Assembly (NCBI GenBank): GCA_003508835.1
Contig: PUFA01000021.1
Coordinates: 11,329,501 to 11,393,500, forward strand
Direction: 5' to 3'
DNA: 64,000 nucleotides
Origin: Eonycteris spelaea
Lineage: Eukaryota; Chordata; Mammalia; Chiroptera; Pteropodidae
Shown here: positions 46,780 to 57,712 of the stretch, one piece after another
Position numbering within the stretch: position 1 is the stretch's first letter
Layout: every line of letters starts with the position of its first letter
The notes under the pieces: generated by a model
What the model was told of the DNA's origin: nothing
The model's input: the letters and a program-made list of their open reading frames with translations, nothing else
The model's database searches: none
Position numbers and translations under genes: made by a program

Positions 46780-47760
46780 TTCACACACCCATATGCTAAA
46801 ATCATTCAGTTACTATTATTGCTTTAAGCAAACCATTATCTTTTAAATAAATTAGAATTAAAAAAAAAAGATTTTATTTTATCAACATTTATTTCTTCTC
46901 TAATGATCTTCCCCTTTTATGTAGATACAACTTTTTTGCCTATATAATTTCCTCTTTGGATGAATTTTAACATTTCCTGAATAGCAGGTTTTCCAATAAT
47001 GAATTCCTTATGTTTACATTTGTCTGAGGAAGTATTTATTTCTCATGTATTTTTGAAGAATAATTTCATTTGCTATAAAATTTTAGTTTCTGTTTCTTTT
47101 TTAGTTTTTCTTCTATCATTTTAAGTATTGCACTCTTTCTGTATGCCATTAATTTTAGAAAATTCTATATTATAATTCTTTCATAAATTAGTTAATTTCC
47201 CTTTTCTATTCTTCTAACAAACATGTTACAGCTTTTCATACTTTTTCACATTACTTGGATTTTTGTTTTCTTTTATTTTTCTATTATTGTTATATTTACA
47301 TCTTAATTTGGAAAGTTTCCACTGACATATCTTCAAGCTCTGATTTTTTTCTTCTTTTGGCCATGTCCAGTCTACTGCTCAGTTACAGTGCTTTTAATTT
47401 CTGAAACGGTGTTTTTAATTTTAACATTTCCTTTTGACTCATTGTTAGAATTCCATCTCTCTGCTTATATTATTCATCTGTTGTTGCCTCTTTTCTACTT
47501 TTTCCATTAGAGCCCTTAACATATTAATACTGCATTTTTAAATAATTGCTTTGATGGTGCTAAAATCAGTTTTCTATTTGAGTCTGTTTCTAATGGATGC
47601 TTTTTCAAATTCAAACAGTGATTTTTCTTGACTTTTGCCATACCTTATAATTTTTTTTGAAGTGTTTGCTTTCTATGACTGCATTAATTTAAACTTTACC
47701 ATTTTATGTTTCCTCTTGACTTTGGGCCTTCCTTAGTACTCCTCAGAGAGTCTGCGTCTT
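46780..47760 (-). mobile_element. Old L1 (L1M) 5' region, antisense
   Basis: Reverse-complement blocks in L1M order: 'tttcctgaatagcaggtttt', 'acatttgtctgaggaagtat', 'atgtatttttgaagaataat', 'tttgctataaaattttag', 'ttttaatttctgaaacggtg', 'aattttaacatttccttttg' and 'tttaaataattgctttgatg', then 'gtctgtttctaatgg'. This is roughly the same part of L1M as the sense copy at 18160-19505, upstream of ORF2. No frame is preserved. Confidence 0.65.
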
Positions 47761-48389
47761 GCAGGGTCAGGTTGATTTGATGGCCAGGTATGTATGACAG
47801 GGAGTTCTCTATTATCTTCCAATTGATTCAGTCATTTACTGGGCCTATATCTCAGGGCTGTGTCTTTCACAAAGGTTTCCTGCATGGTTTAATTTTTTTT
47901 CTTCCATTGTTTCCTATTTCCTTCACTGGCTACATTATTTTTCAGCTATTTCCTTGTAACCCAGGCTATTGTTGATTATGTCTGTTTTTCCCCTTTGGAA
48001 GACACAGGAAGTTGAAATGCAGCTAGACTGAGAGAAAAATCCTTTATCTTTGAAACACAAAGTTCTGGTAAAATATTTTACCCTAGAGAGCATGCTTTTG
48101 TTCTGGTGAAAGCTCAGAGTGCATTTCACAATGATTACTCTTCTTCTATCCTGCCTACCATAGAGCCACTAGAGTCTCATCCTCTCATCTTCACCATAAA
48201 AACCTGTTGAGGTTCCTTGGGATAAATGCCATGAAAGTGTCAATTTCCCTAAGGTGAGAGCCCCAAGGTGTTTCCCACTTTCCTGCAGCAATCCCAATAT
48301 ATTTCGTTCAGGTATTCTGACTAGTTAATACCTCTAGCAGCTTCTGTTCCAAACCAGCTGGTCTCAGCTGTTTCTCTCTGACTGTGACT
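47761..48389. other. Unassigned DNA, possibly continuing L1 5' region
   Basis: GC-balanced, pyrimidine-rich. It could be the far 5' part of the same antisense L1 but no block is diagnostic. Confidence 0.35.
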
Positions 48390-48428
48390 GGCTCTCCAGA
48401 TATTGGAGAGCCAATATCTCCAATATCT
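48390..48428. repeat. Overlapping alternative hairpins
   Basis: agatattgg (48398-48406) is complementary to ccaatatct, which occurs twice in tandem (48411-48419 and 48420-48428). A separate ggctctcc/ggagagcc pair (48390-48397 and 48405-48412) overlaps both. At least three mutually exclusive stems result, the longest being 11 bp with a 9-nt loop. Confidence 0.93.
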
Positions 48429-48599
48429 GAGGTCCATCAGAGATCTCAGTTCTTAATGATTCTAACAAATTTTATTGAAGTTGAGTTTGCTCGTTTTTTT
48501 TTTTCCTTGTTGTAATGGAGACACTGACATATTTCAGCCTCTTTACATGTCATAGCTAAAACTGGAGGTCCCCTTCTGGAATGCATTAAGTTAACTTTG
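48429..48599. other. Unassigned DNA with T-run
   Basis: Contains a T-run at 48495-48505. No family recognised. Confidence 0.5.
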
Positions 48600-48960
48600 T
48601 TACTTCCAGCTCTCTATTCATACGCTTGTCTTATAATATTCATTTCCATCAAACTTACCACAACTTGGGATATTTCCATTTTAGACTCACTTTCTTTCAA
48701 CTGATAACCACCTGTTCACTAAATTCCCACATACTTAGATGCCACAATGTATTTGCACTTGACTTGTCTAGCATTTAGAATATGTTTATCCACTAGACAA
48801 CTCTCACTCATCTTTCATTTTCAGTCTCACCATGTAATTTATCCTAAATCCCCAGGAAGAAATTCTGAATTCCCTGTATTCATAATCTAAGTATGGGTGT
48901 TTCTATTTTAGCCCTTATAATTAGTAGTACACCTATTTTATGAACCTATCACCCAGCTAT
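48600..48960 (+). repeat. L2 LINE, RT end and 3' region
   Basis: 'ctctcactcatctttcattt', 'tcagtctcaccatgtaattt', 'atcctaaatccccaggaaga' and 'aattctgaattccctg', then 'aagtatgggtgtttctattt', follow L2 ('ctactcatccttcaagtctcagctcaaatgtcacctcctccaggaagcc...ctgggttaggtgcccctcct'). Confidence 0.5.
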
Positions 48961-49229
48961 AATGTGTTTCTCAAAAATAGAAAATTGGATCTGGGTATCT
49001 AACAAACATCTTGATATAACAAATTATGAAATATGATTTAATTGACTTGATTGTACTATGAGAGGCTGAGATTTACTGACACCACAGAGAAAAGAGAAAT
49101 AGGGAGAAAGGTTTAGAATGACTTGAAGAGACAGTCTGTAAAAATATGAATGTTAACAGTGCTTCTAGCTAGAGCTCAGAAAGAAATGAGATCTATTCAG
49201 AATGCTCCTATATCTTCAAAAATACATGT
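48961..49229. other. Unassigned DNA upstream of the MaLR element
   Basis: A 5' LTR would be expected here if the MaLR were complete, but none is recognisable. It may already be internal MaLR sequence. Confidence 0.35.
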
Positions 49230-50410
49230 ATCATTATGAAAAAATTATTGCTGAAAATAGAAATAGTAAAGATCCTGGTAGATATCAGATAAAAATGAGT
49301 AACATGTTTTTGGAAACTGGAAGACAGATGAATTCTATTATAAAGTTACAGAGGACTTATTTGAATTGAGTCCTTTTGAATGAAAAGCCGAACTGAGAAG
49401 GGATGAACTTGAATATTTAGCTGAGGAGATTTCTAAGTAAGTCTTGAAGGAATGAAATGTCTTCTTGCTGCTTATAGTAAAATGCAAGACAAGAGAAACA
49501 AATTGAAGATATATCTCTTTAGCCAAAAGAAAGTGGCATTTGATAATCCGGATGATTTAAGCTTATTCAGTAGTGTGTTCTTAAAACAGAGTCAAGTGTA
49601 CAGCTGGGCAACATTAGCTAAAGAGATTAGGTGTGCAATGCATGATCAAATCAACCATCTCAGCAGAAGGCTGGAATACAGATATAGTTATTCAGGAAAA
49701 ATCTGCGGGCAATTTTTATATATGGTGTCTTGGACCTCGGTGAATTTCATTGGAGGCTAATGAGAGTTTTGACAATCGTATTAGAGCAGAAACACTGCCA
49801 TTCTGGACTGATAGAGACAGAAATGGGATACGATGAAGGAAGAATGACTTTGAAGACAGAACCATTATAGGAAAAATTACCGTAAGGGTACAGCTAAGGA
49901 GACCAGCGTCACCTCCTTGGGGTTTCAGAAGACAGGCGGCCATCCAGGAAATATAAATCAGGCCATTATCTAGGGAGGAGAGTGTATTGGGGGTACTAGA
50001 GAGCTGGGATGCCTCCTCAGTGAGGCCAGCAAGCAGAGCATCAGCAAGCCAATGAGGATCATTCTCAAACCTTAAACTCTAGTGGAATTTGCCCTTCCAC
50101 GTTTCAGACTTGAAACCTGTGATTCCTTTTTTTTTTTTTTTTTTTCTATTTGATGTCTAGTTTTTGGAATGAGAATGTCCATCCTATGCTTGTACCATCA
50201 CTGTATTTTGGAAGCAGATAACTCATCTGATTTCACAGGTTCACAGATGGTTAGTGATTATGCCTCAGGGTGATTTAGATGAAAACTGGAAGAAATTTTA
50301 AACTTAAAGTTAATACTAGAATAAGTTAAGGCACTCGGGACTATTGAAATGGGGATACATATATTTTGCATGCTAGAAAAACATGAAATTTGGGAGGCCA
50401 GAAGACAGAT
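49230..50410 (+). mobile_element. MaLR internal region (MLT1/MST-int)
   Basis: Blocks follow the MaLR internal consensus in order: 'ttatttgaattgagtccttt', 'tgaacttgaatatttagctg' and 'aggagatttctaagtaagtc' at 49350-49445. Near the 3' end come 'gtttcagacttgaaacctgt', 'ttggaatgagaatgtccatc', 'tgcttgtaccatcactgtat', 'ttcacaggttcacagatgg', 'gaataagttaaggcactcgg' and 'acatgaaatttgggaggcca'. The last block directly precedes an LTR, as expected. MaLR internal DNA is a decayed gag-like remnant of an ERVL relative. All frames are broken, and nothing is translatable over any length. A T-run at 50127-50145 replaces consensus sequence. Confidence 0.75.
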
Positions 50411-50865
50411 TATTATGGGTGGAATTTTGTCTCCCCACAATCTGTATGTTGAAGTTCTAACCTCAGTACCTTAGAATATGGCCTTAGATGAGTATAGGTT
50501 CTTTATAGAGGTAATTCAGTTAAAATGAGGTACTTAGGGTGAACTCTAATCCAATATGACTGATGTTCTTATAAAACATGGAAATTTAGACACTGATATG
50601 CACGAAAGGATAATGACATGTAAACCTGAAGACAGAGATCAGGGCAATGGTCCACATATCAAAAAACATCAAATACTGCTAATGAAGAAGCTATGCAAGG
50701 GACATGGAAGAAACCCTCCCACACAGCCCTAAAATAAAATCAACCCTTTCAACACCTTGATCATGGACTTCTACCCTCCTGAAAGGTGAGATAACATATC
50801 TCTGTTGTTTAAGCCACTCAATTTGTTGGTACTTTGTTACAGCCACTCTATCAACCTAATATAAT
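50411..50865 (+). mobile_element. MaLR 3' LTR (MLT1 type), essentially full length
   Basis: 'tattatgggtggaattttgt', 'ctgtatgttgaagttctaac', 'ctcagtaccttagaatatgg', 'taaaatgaggtacttagggt', 'ctaatccaatatgactgatg', 'ttcttataaaacatgg', 'acacagccctaaaa', 'tctgttgtttaagccactca' and 'ggtactttgttacagccact' reproduce an MLT1 LTR end to end in about 455 bp. It adjoins the internal region at 49230-50410 in the correct order. Confidence 0.87.
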
Positions 50866-51365
50866 GGCATTTGGAAAAACAAAACAAGAAGAAAAATCTT
50901 TCTTTTCTTTAAGAATTAAAAAAAATACTGAAATTTATACTTAATAATTGAATCTCATTTTTATTTTTAGTTGATTTGATATATCAGATATATCTGAGAT
51001 GGTTATACATTACTGAAGTATTCTAATAAAATTTTGTTAGCATATCTCTTTTTGATAAAAGTTTTTTAATGTGTGAAAATATGAATATTTCAGAACTACA
51101 GGTAAAAATGAATTATTGACTTTATTGTAGTAAATCTTTTTTCTATATTCACCTGAAAAATATTCTCATTTGTTAATAGTAAATACTCTTTGCTAAAATT
51201 ATTCTTTGTAGAAATTTTGCAATATGTTTTTTATTTGTATACGAGGAAGAGTATTATATCTCAAGAGATTATTGTTGTTTTTTGTGTTTCACTTAGTACT
51301 AAAGAGAGTTTTGAGTTTCTTTCGAAACTGTTCTTCACCCATTTGACAATTAGCACTAATTATAA
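50866..51365. other. AT-rich DNA
   Basis: No feature recognised. Confidence 0.5.
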
Positions 51366-51560
51366 CTTTTCCCCCAGCTTTATTGCAATCTAATTGACAT
51401 AACACATTGTAAGTTTAAGGTGCACAAGTGTTGATATGATACAGTTACATATTGTGAATTGATTACTACCATAGTTATGGCTAATACCTCCATCAAGTCA
51501 CATAATTACCATTTTTCCCCCTGTGGTGAAAACATAACTGACTGTGGTTTATGGGGGTGA
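51366..51560 (-). mobile_element. L1 LINE 3' UTR fragment, antisense (L1MA/MB-like)
   Basis: 'cagctttattgcaatctaat', 'tgacataacacattgtaagt', 'ttaaggtgcacaagtgttga', 'tacatattgtgaattgatta' and 'aatacctccatcaagtcaca' are the reverse complement of a common L1 3' UTR ('agctttattgagatataattgacata...gtttaaggtgtacagc'). This copy has the ungulate/carnivore-like 'aattgacata' form, unlike the copy at 9790. Confidence 0.78.
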
Positions 51561-52194
51561 AGATGATTCTCTTATCTATTGGATTGATTTGATTTAATTA
51601 ATTTTATTAGTGAGCATTCTTTATGAAATTGCTTACATCCTACTCTGGTATTCTCAGTATTAAAATAAATTCAAAGTGGAGAGATACTTTAATCCCTGAA
51701 ATAACTGACTGGTTTTATTTTAATGAGAATAGAGGAGCAGTGAATTCCATTTGCATCACTCATCCCAGAATACTGCTTTACTTCTGTTGCTTTCCTTATT
51801 GCCATCTACAGTCAATAACCCCTATCTATTCATTTTCTACATTATTATAAAATGATTCCTATTGCCCACTGATACTCTATATAACTATATACTTAAAAGA
51901 CTATAACACTAAGCTAGTTCTTGTCTATAGAGACCATAAGAAAAGTGAATCCTGCAACCTAAGACCCTATTTTCGAAAAGATTAATAAATCACATGATAA
52001 ATAATCAACCCTATAATTCTCCAGTTCATTCTCTTTATTTAATTTTATGGAAAATAGTGCAAAGTACAGGAAAATAAGTTACTGTTATATATATATTTAC
52101 TTTAGAAATCACATAAAATTTCTAAGACACATTCTAGCATAAGAAACTCAAAAGTTAATGATATCAACATTATTAAATGATGAGTCTTGTAACC
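51561..52194. other. Unassigned DNA
   Basis: No feature recognised. Confidence 0.5.
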
Positions 52195-52793
52195 ATCTCT
52201 GCTTCAAGCCATCTCTTTTTATATTAACCTGTTTTCACTTGGGGTTTAGTCCTAGTCTGTCTCTCTAAAAACTCTGCTCTCAAGGACACCAATGAACTTC
52301 CTCTTGCCACATCCAATGGTCCCTTCTGCATCCCCATTTTGGCCACTGTTTTCTTGTGTTGTTTCCTGTAATCTGGCCCCTAATACCCAGTGTCCTTTGC
52401 ATTCTCCATCTTTCCAAGCTAGGCTCAGTCTAAATCCTCTATCAACTCTCTTTCTGGGTAATCTCATCCAGATCCATAGCTTTAAATAGCATTTACAAAG
52501 TGATGACTCTGAAACTTTACCTCCAGTCCTGACTTTTTTTTTTTTTTTCATTTTGATGTGTATTTCTGACCGCTTACTTAATATTTTTAACAGGTGTCAA
52601 AACATGAGCAACATAGAAATCTGTTTCCCCTTCTCTATGTAAAGCCGTCCTGTGTTTTCTGAATCTCAGTTAAAAGCAACAGTATTCACTGTGTTGTTCA
52701 GAACTCACACATAAAATGAATGTTTGATTTCCCTCTTTCACTCATAGCCCACATACATACCATCAACTATATGCATAATAGTCTAATAATCTA
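52195..52793 (+). repeat. L2 LINE, RT-region part (split copy, left)
   Basis: Matches the L2 ORF region in order: 'ctctgctctcaaggacacca', 'atgaacttcctcttgccaca', 'tccaatggtcccttctgcat', 'gggtaatctcatccagatcc', 'atagctttaaatagcattta' and 'gatgactctgaaactttacc', then 'gtcaaaacatgagcaacat'. Several stops and a T-run (52534-52548) show it is dead. It is interrupted at 52794 by an LTR and resumes at 53213. Confidence 0.72.
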
Positions 52794-53212
52794 TGTATTA
52801 ATCTGGGTTCTCTAGAAAACTATAAGTAATAGGAAATTATATATAATTAGAGAGAGAAAGGGAGATGATCCTAGGTAATTGGCTTGTGCAATTAAGGGGG
52901 TCTGGGTTGGAAAGTTTGTCATCCATAGGACAGGCCAATGGCCTGGAAAGAGATAATATTGTAAGAGATGATATAGTAAGAGATGATATTGCAATGTAGA
53001 GTCTGAAGGCACTCTGGAAGTGGAATTTCTTTCTCTTCCTTCAGGCCTTCAACTGATTGGATAAGGCCCCACCATGAAGAGTGACACTCAAAGTCTGCTG
53101 TTATAATGTTAATCACATCTAAAAATACCTTCATTATAACTTCTATACTGGTGCTTGACTGAATAGCTGGACACTACAGTCTAGCCAAGTTGACACATAA
53201 TTAATCATTACA
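52794..53212 (-). mobile_element. ERVL solo LTR (MLT2 type) inserted in L2
   Basis: Begins tgtattaatctgggttctc and ends aagttgacacataattaatc attaca, the reverse complement of an MLT2-type LTR ('tgtgatggttaattttatgtgtcaacttg...ggttctctggagaaccctgactaataca'). Internal matches include 'gaggaaattggcttgtgc'-like 'aggtaattggcttgtgcaat', 'caggccttcaactgattgga', 'taaggccccaccatgaagag' and 'atgttaatcacatct'. The 5 bp flanking it are atcta (52789-52793) and accta (53213-53217), a target duplication with one mismatch and the size expected for ERVL. Three short iterated 'agagatgatat' units lie at 52949-52990. Confidence 0.85.
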
Positions 53213-53765
53213 ACCTAATCCTTTGATATCACCCTAGTACAAATGATCCCCATCTTTCATATGGACAATTCAATAACCTACTAACTGATCTCCACATTTT
53301 AACTTTTGTCCAACCCTCCCTAAAGACCCATTCTCCATGTATCACCCAACATGAACTTTAAACTTTAGATATAACTACAATTATGTTATTCTTCCACATA
53401 AAACCTGGGCTTCCCTTCACCTAAGAACAAAATTTCAAATCTTTGCAACAGGCTACAAGGACATGAAGGATTCTTGTCCATCATTCATTCTCCTGCATGA
53501 CTGCATTCTCCCTCCCTGACTGTATTCCAAACACACCTTCTGGCATATCCTCATTTAGGCCAAACTTATTCCTACCTTAGAACATTTAATGAACTGGCTT
53601 CTCTGGGAGCAGCCCTCTCTCAGATCTTCACATGGCTGGCTGTCATTTGTCATGCAGTGTTTCGCTTGTGTTTTACCAATTGAAGAGCTTTTCTCAACTT
53701 TCTTAAAAAACTAGTTCCATCCCTCCAATTCTGTCACTCTTGATCTGCTTACTACCTGGAATCCT
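53213..53765 (+). repeat. L2 LINE, RT-region part (split copy, right)
   Basis: Continues the L2 after the LTR: 'acctactaactgatctccac', 'ctaaagacccattctccatg', 'aaaacctgggcttcccttca', 'caacaggctacaaggacatg' and 'ttctcctgcatgactgc', then 'ccaaacacaccttctggcat' and 'agcagccctctctcagatct'. Order matches the L2 RT end ('...cctaactggtctccctgcttcc', 'ccattctccacactgc', 'atggcctacaaggccct'). Confidence 0.65.
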
Positions 53766-53787
53766 TATGTTGTGTTATATCATATTA

Positions 53788-55133
53788 CAGTCATGTCAAT
53801 GATGGGGATATGTTCTGAAAGGGAGTTGCTTGTCTACTTCATCATTGTGTAAACATTGTAGACTCTGGTTTCACAAACCTGGATGGTATAGCCCACTACA
53901 CACCTAGGCTGTATGGTATATAGCCTATTGCTCCCAGGCTACAACCCTGTATAGCACATTGATGTACTCAATACTGTAGGCAGTTTTAACACAATGGTAA
54001 ATATTTGTATCTCTAACATATTTAAAGACAGAAAAGGTGCAGTAAAAATACGGTATAAAAGATACAAATGGTACACCTGTATAGGGCACTTACCATGAAT
54101 GTAGCTTACAGGACTGACAGCTGCTCTGGGTGAGTCAGTAAGTGAGTGGTGAGTGAAGGCCAAAGGACATGCCCAGAGACTGCAGACTTTATAACATGGT
54201 CCCGCAGCCGTACCCTGCTACTTCCAACAGGGTCAGAAATGGAAAGTAAAATTGCCAATGCTGCTCCGTAACGGGGATGTCACTGGATCGATTGGAAATA
54301 TTGAGGAGAAAGTAGCTGGATAAGGCACAGGTCAGCATAACAGTGCCAGTCAGGAGGGAGTGAAAAGTGGCCTAAGTATCAGTAGGAAAAGAGATCAAGA
54401 AGGACAAATAGATGACAGAGGATCATTCTGGTTTTAGCTATTGAGGGTTTGAACAGTGGTCCAATTAATGAAATGTGTAGAACTGAGGACTCCATATTTT
54501 GACTTCAGAGTGTAGAACTGAGGACTCCATATTTTGACTTCAAAAATTTGCTTTTGGTTCCATTGACCTTATCTGGCAAAAAAAAAAAATGACTCTCTCT
54601 AAGATCGAGTTGAAGGAAAAATAAAACTTATCTATGCTTTACATTATTATAACCTGAAAACAATCCAAAGTACAGAGACAGGCTGGCTCACACTACCACA
54701 GAGAGCTTCTAGCAAAGTGGCAGGGGTACTTTGTACTTGTTATGGTCGCTCCTGAGACCTATGTCCTTATACTAGATCTTAAGTCCTCAACAAAGAATTT
54801 ACAACAATGTACTGTGAAGGCCACATGCTGGACCTGGGAGGGCTGTAGTGTCCTCTGAATATGTAGCACTGGGGGAACAGTCTCCTCTGTGCGGAAACAG
54901 GTCAGTGGCTGACTGAGATGTAATCTCCACTAAAAATTGAGGAGCTGTAAGTGAGAGCGAATCCACCGCCAAACCCCACAGATACTGCTACTATCAGAGA
55001 AAAGGAAAAATACCTCTTGAACCACATATCCTTCCATTTCTTAGAGAAAATTCAGCTCCATTATAGTCTTATCGGACCATCTTTTAATATGTGGATGTCG
55101 TTGGCCAAAACACCATTACATGGCACGTGACCA
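53788..55133. mobile_element. hAT-like DNA transposon (Cheshire-like) with both ends
   Basis: The left end 'cagtcatgtcaatgatgggg' is followed by 'gatggtatagcccactacac', 'acctaggctgtatggtatat', 'tattgctcccaggctacaac', 'caatactgtaggcagtttta', 'cacaatggtaaatatttgta', 'ggtgcagtaaaaatacggta', 'ctgtatagggcacttaccat' and 'gctctgggtgagtcagtaag', all in consensus order, to about 54180. The right end, 'cagctccattatagtcttat' through 'ccattacatggcacgtgacc' (55048-55133), matches the other terminus in the correct inverted orientation. The middle (about 54290-55040) does not match. I assign the Cheshire/hAT-Charlie name from memory only. An 8-bp target duplication is not clear. Confidence 0.7.
54475..54542. 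repeat. 35-bp tandem duplication, perfect
   Basis: gtgtagaactgaggactcca with its continuation to '...ttttgacttca' occurs at 54475-54507 and identically at 54510-54542, separated by 'ga'. The 33-bp identity indicates a recent event, within the non-matching middle of the hAT-like element. Confidence 0.97.
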
Positions 55134-55144
55134 TAGCTATTTCT

Positions 55145-55301
55145 TTACCCACTTATTTTTATGCGTATCACTAGAAGTTAAGTCCATGAAAACAAAATCT
55201 CATCAAACATATTTATTTCTCTATCTCCAGCACTTTAAAGAGTGCTTGGGATATAAGCACTCTGAAAAAATATTTGTTGAACAAATGAATGAATGAATGA
55301 A
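55145..55301 (+). repeat. L2 LINE, 3' terminus with (GAAT)n
   Basis: 'cactagaagttaagtccatg', 'atttctctatctccagcact', 'aagagtgcttgggatataag' and 'aaatatttgttgaacaaatg' match the L2 end. The final GAATGAATGAATGAAT is the L2 terminal repeat. Confidence 0.78.
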
Positions 55302-56716
55302 TACTTCTAACAAAAAAAAAGCATATTTTTATTACAGTCAGATAAATTTGTTTTATTTACAATTAACTTAGTAAAGTTAAAATTTAAATACTGTGTATAT
55401 AAAGTTTTTGTAAATAGTAGAAATAATACAGAAAGTTACTTAAACTATAGTTAATTAAATATGTATCAACTAACAATACTATAATCTAAAAGCAGTTTCC
55501 TTCTTAAGAATTTATTTCAAGCAAGTGATAATTTTCTTTTGAAAACTGTAGAGTCAGGAACAATGATTTTTTATACTTTTGATATAAATTCATATTTCTA
55601 TATCTCAGGCATTATTTACTACTACTTAAGTATTCATTACCTCTGTTTTTGACCTCTTTGAGGAAAATCTGAAAAATAAAAGCTACTGTTTTATTTATTT
55701 ATATATTATTTAGTTATTTCTAAAACTACACACACATTTTGATAAGCCTTTCTTCTAAGGGGCACTCATTGCAAGGTTTGCTAAAAATTTTAAAGCATCT
55801 GAAATTTAAAAAAAAAAAAAAAGCTTGACTTTGAAAACATTGCTAAGAAAGAATTCCTCTGAATCATTTCTCAGTTTTAAGAGACATAAATGATTATACT
55901 ATATTTAAGAATTCTTGTTGTTTGGGTTTAATTTGCATATGTTGTACATTTAGTAAAGTTGACTGAAGGGAAGAGTACTTAGGGATTTGATGTTACAAAG
56001 ATTGTTTATTTTCTGCTTGGAATTTTTAACATAAAAATACAAGCAAACACAAGTCATTATAACAATTATTAAACAGAAATAAATTGATTGCATTTATACA
56101 CCCTCCAGCTCAGCCAGAAGTATCATTAGATTGCACTGTGAAGGATCAGTTAATTCATAAAGAAAGGAGAAAATATGGAATGAGAGAATTAAATATTGCG
56201 AAACCCTTTAATCTCTGTGAATCGTTTTTTTTTTCCTTAGCTAATATGGCTTGAATAGCTTAAAGCTGCAAATAATCTAGATGTGATAACAATACATACA
56301 TTTTAGTATAAATTTTCAATTTTAATACACTTCACGATGTTTAAATTTCAAAACATGTTTTGAAAAATCTTGCTTCTTTTGTTTGTTTTTGTTCTCATTT
56401 TTCCTTCCTTTATATAGACTTTTTTTTTTTTTATGCAGTTAACCCCGGAGTAGAAATTATTGTTGCCATTTTCTTAGAACTTTTCTTCTCTACTTTAGAA
56501 CAAGGTCCAGAGGATTTGCCAATAAATAAATGTAAATAGATATTAAAATGGGGAATCTACATTTGTTGTTGCTGTTGTTACAAAAGGCTGAAAACAATGA
56601 GGCAAAAACTCCTGCCTGCCAGTGTTAATTGCTTAACTGCCTATACAGGACCTGCAAAGGAGGTTTTAGGGTCCTTAGACCAACACTCATTGTTGGGAGT
56701 AAAATGTGTAGAGTGT
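55302..56716. other. AT-rich DNA, nothing identified
   Basis: No gene or family recognised. Homopolymer A/T runs only (for example 55808-55823 and 56419-56431). Confidence 0.5.
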
Positions 56717-56762
56717 GGAGTGCATACGTGCGCACGTGCACATGCATGTACACATACATACT
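56717..56762. repeat. Alternating purine-pyrimidine tract, Z-DNA-prone
   Basis: gagtgcatacgtgcgcacgtg and on through gcacatgcatgtacacatac. It contains the 12-bp palindrome acgtgcgcacgt (56726-56737). Confidence 0.88.
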
Positions 56763-57651
56763 TAAATATTTTCCACAACTTATTTTTGATCTTTTTCTAT
56801 CTACTTTGTATTGCTTAAGCAAATGATTGTCATTTTAATTAAAAATAAGTAAGATCATTATTACACAAAAATAAACATATTTTGATTTTCAAATTGTAAA
56901 AAGACCAATTTAAAATCCTTAATTATGTACAGTTGCTGGGACCAAGAAACCTTGGACAAACGAGCTGGGATAAGGTCCTTGTATCTACCAGGTTAAATAA
57001 TCAGTTTACACCATGTCCGTCATTCACTAAACTTACAGAAATTGTTTCTGATTTTAACTATTGGTCTACCCCCATTTTGATCAGTCAATCCAGAAAGTTT
57101 AATATCAACACCTAGGCAAAGTATCCTTTGCAAACAAAACAAAACAAGACAAAACAACAACAAAAAAACCCCTAATTGCTTTACAGTACTTACTTATTTC
57201 TAACCAGACCCCCTATCCTTCCTAGAACCCAAACCACTATGCTTGTCATCTTCAATCAACTCTTCATTATGAACAACCAACTAGCCAACCAAAGAAATAA
57301 AGTAAGCACACAACAAAATTAACTCTAAAATCATATAATTGCTCTAATACAATTAATGTTTAATTGTTGCCCATATAACAGTACTGGCTAAAAAAAAAAT
57401 AAAATAAATTAGGTAAGTATAGTAACTCTCTTCCATGCAATGATTCAAGCACCCAGTCTGAAGAAAGGCTCAGTCATGTTTAATACATGTATTCTAAAGT
57501 CTTCCTCAGTGTTATCTCCTCTTAACCAGACCCATAGAAGGTGAAAACAGCATGGCAAAGTATGTACAGGAAATGTCATGGGCTGAGCCTGGAAAGAGAG
57601 GTATCACTTTCACTCACACTCCAAACGCTAGGAATTTGTGTCAGTGCAATC
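56763..57651. other. Unassigned DNA
   Basis: No gene or family recognised. An A/C-rich stretch lies at 57135-57172. Confidence 0.5.
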
Positions 57652-57712
57652 GTTTTTTTGTGTGTTTGTTTGTTTTGTTTTTGTTTTTGTTTTTGTTTTT
57701 TGTTTTTTTTTG
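57652..57712. repeat. (GTTTTT)n / T-rich tract
   Basis: TG/TTTG steps followed by GTTTTT units and an eight-T run. It may be the poly(A) tail of a reverse-strand retroposon whose body is not recognisable. Confidence 0.92.
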
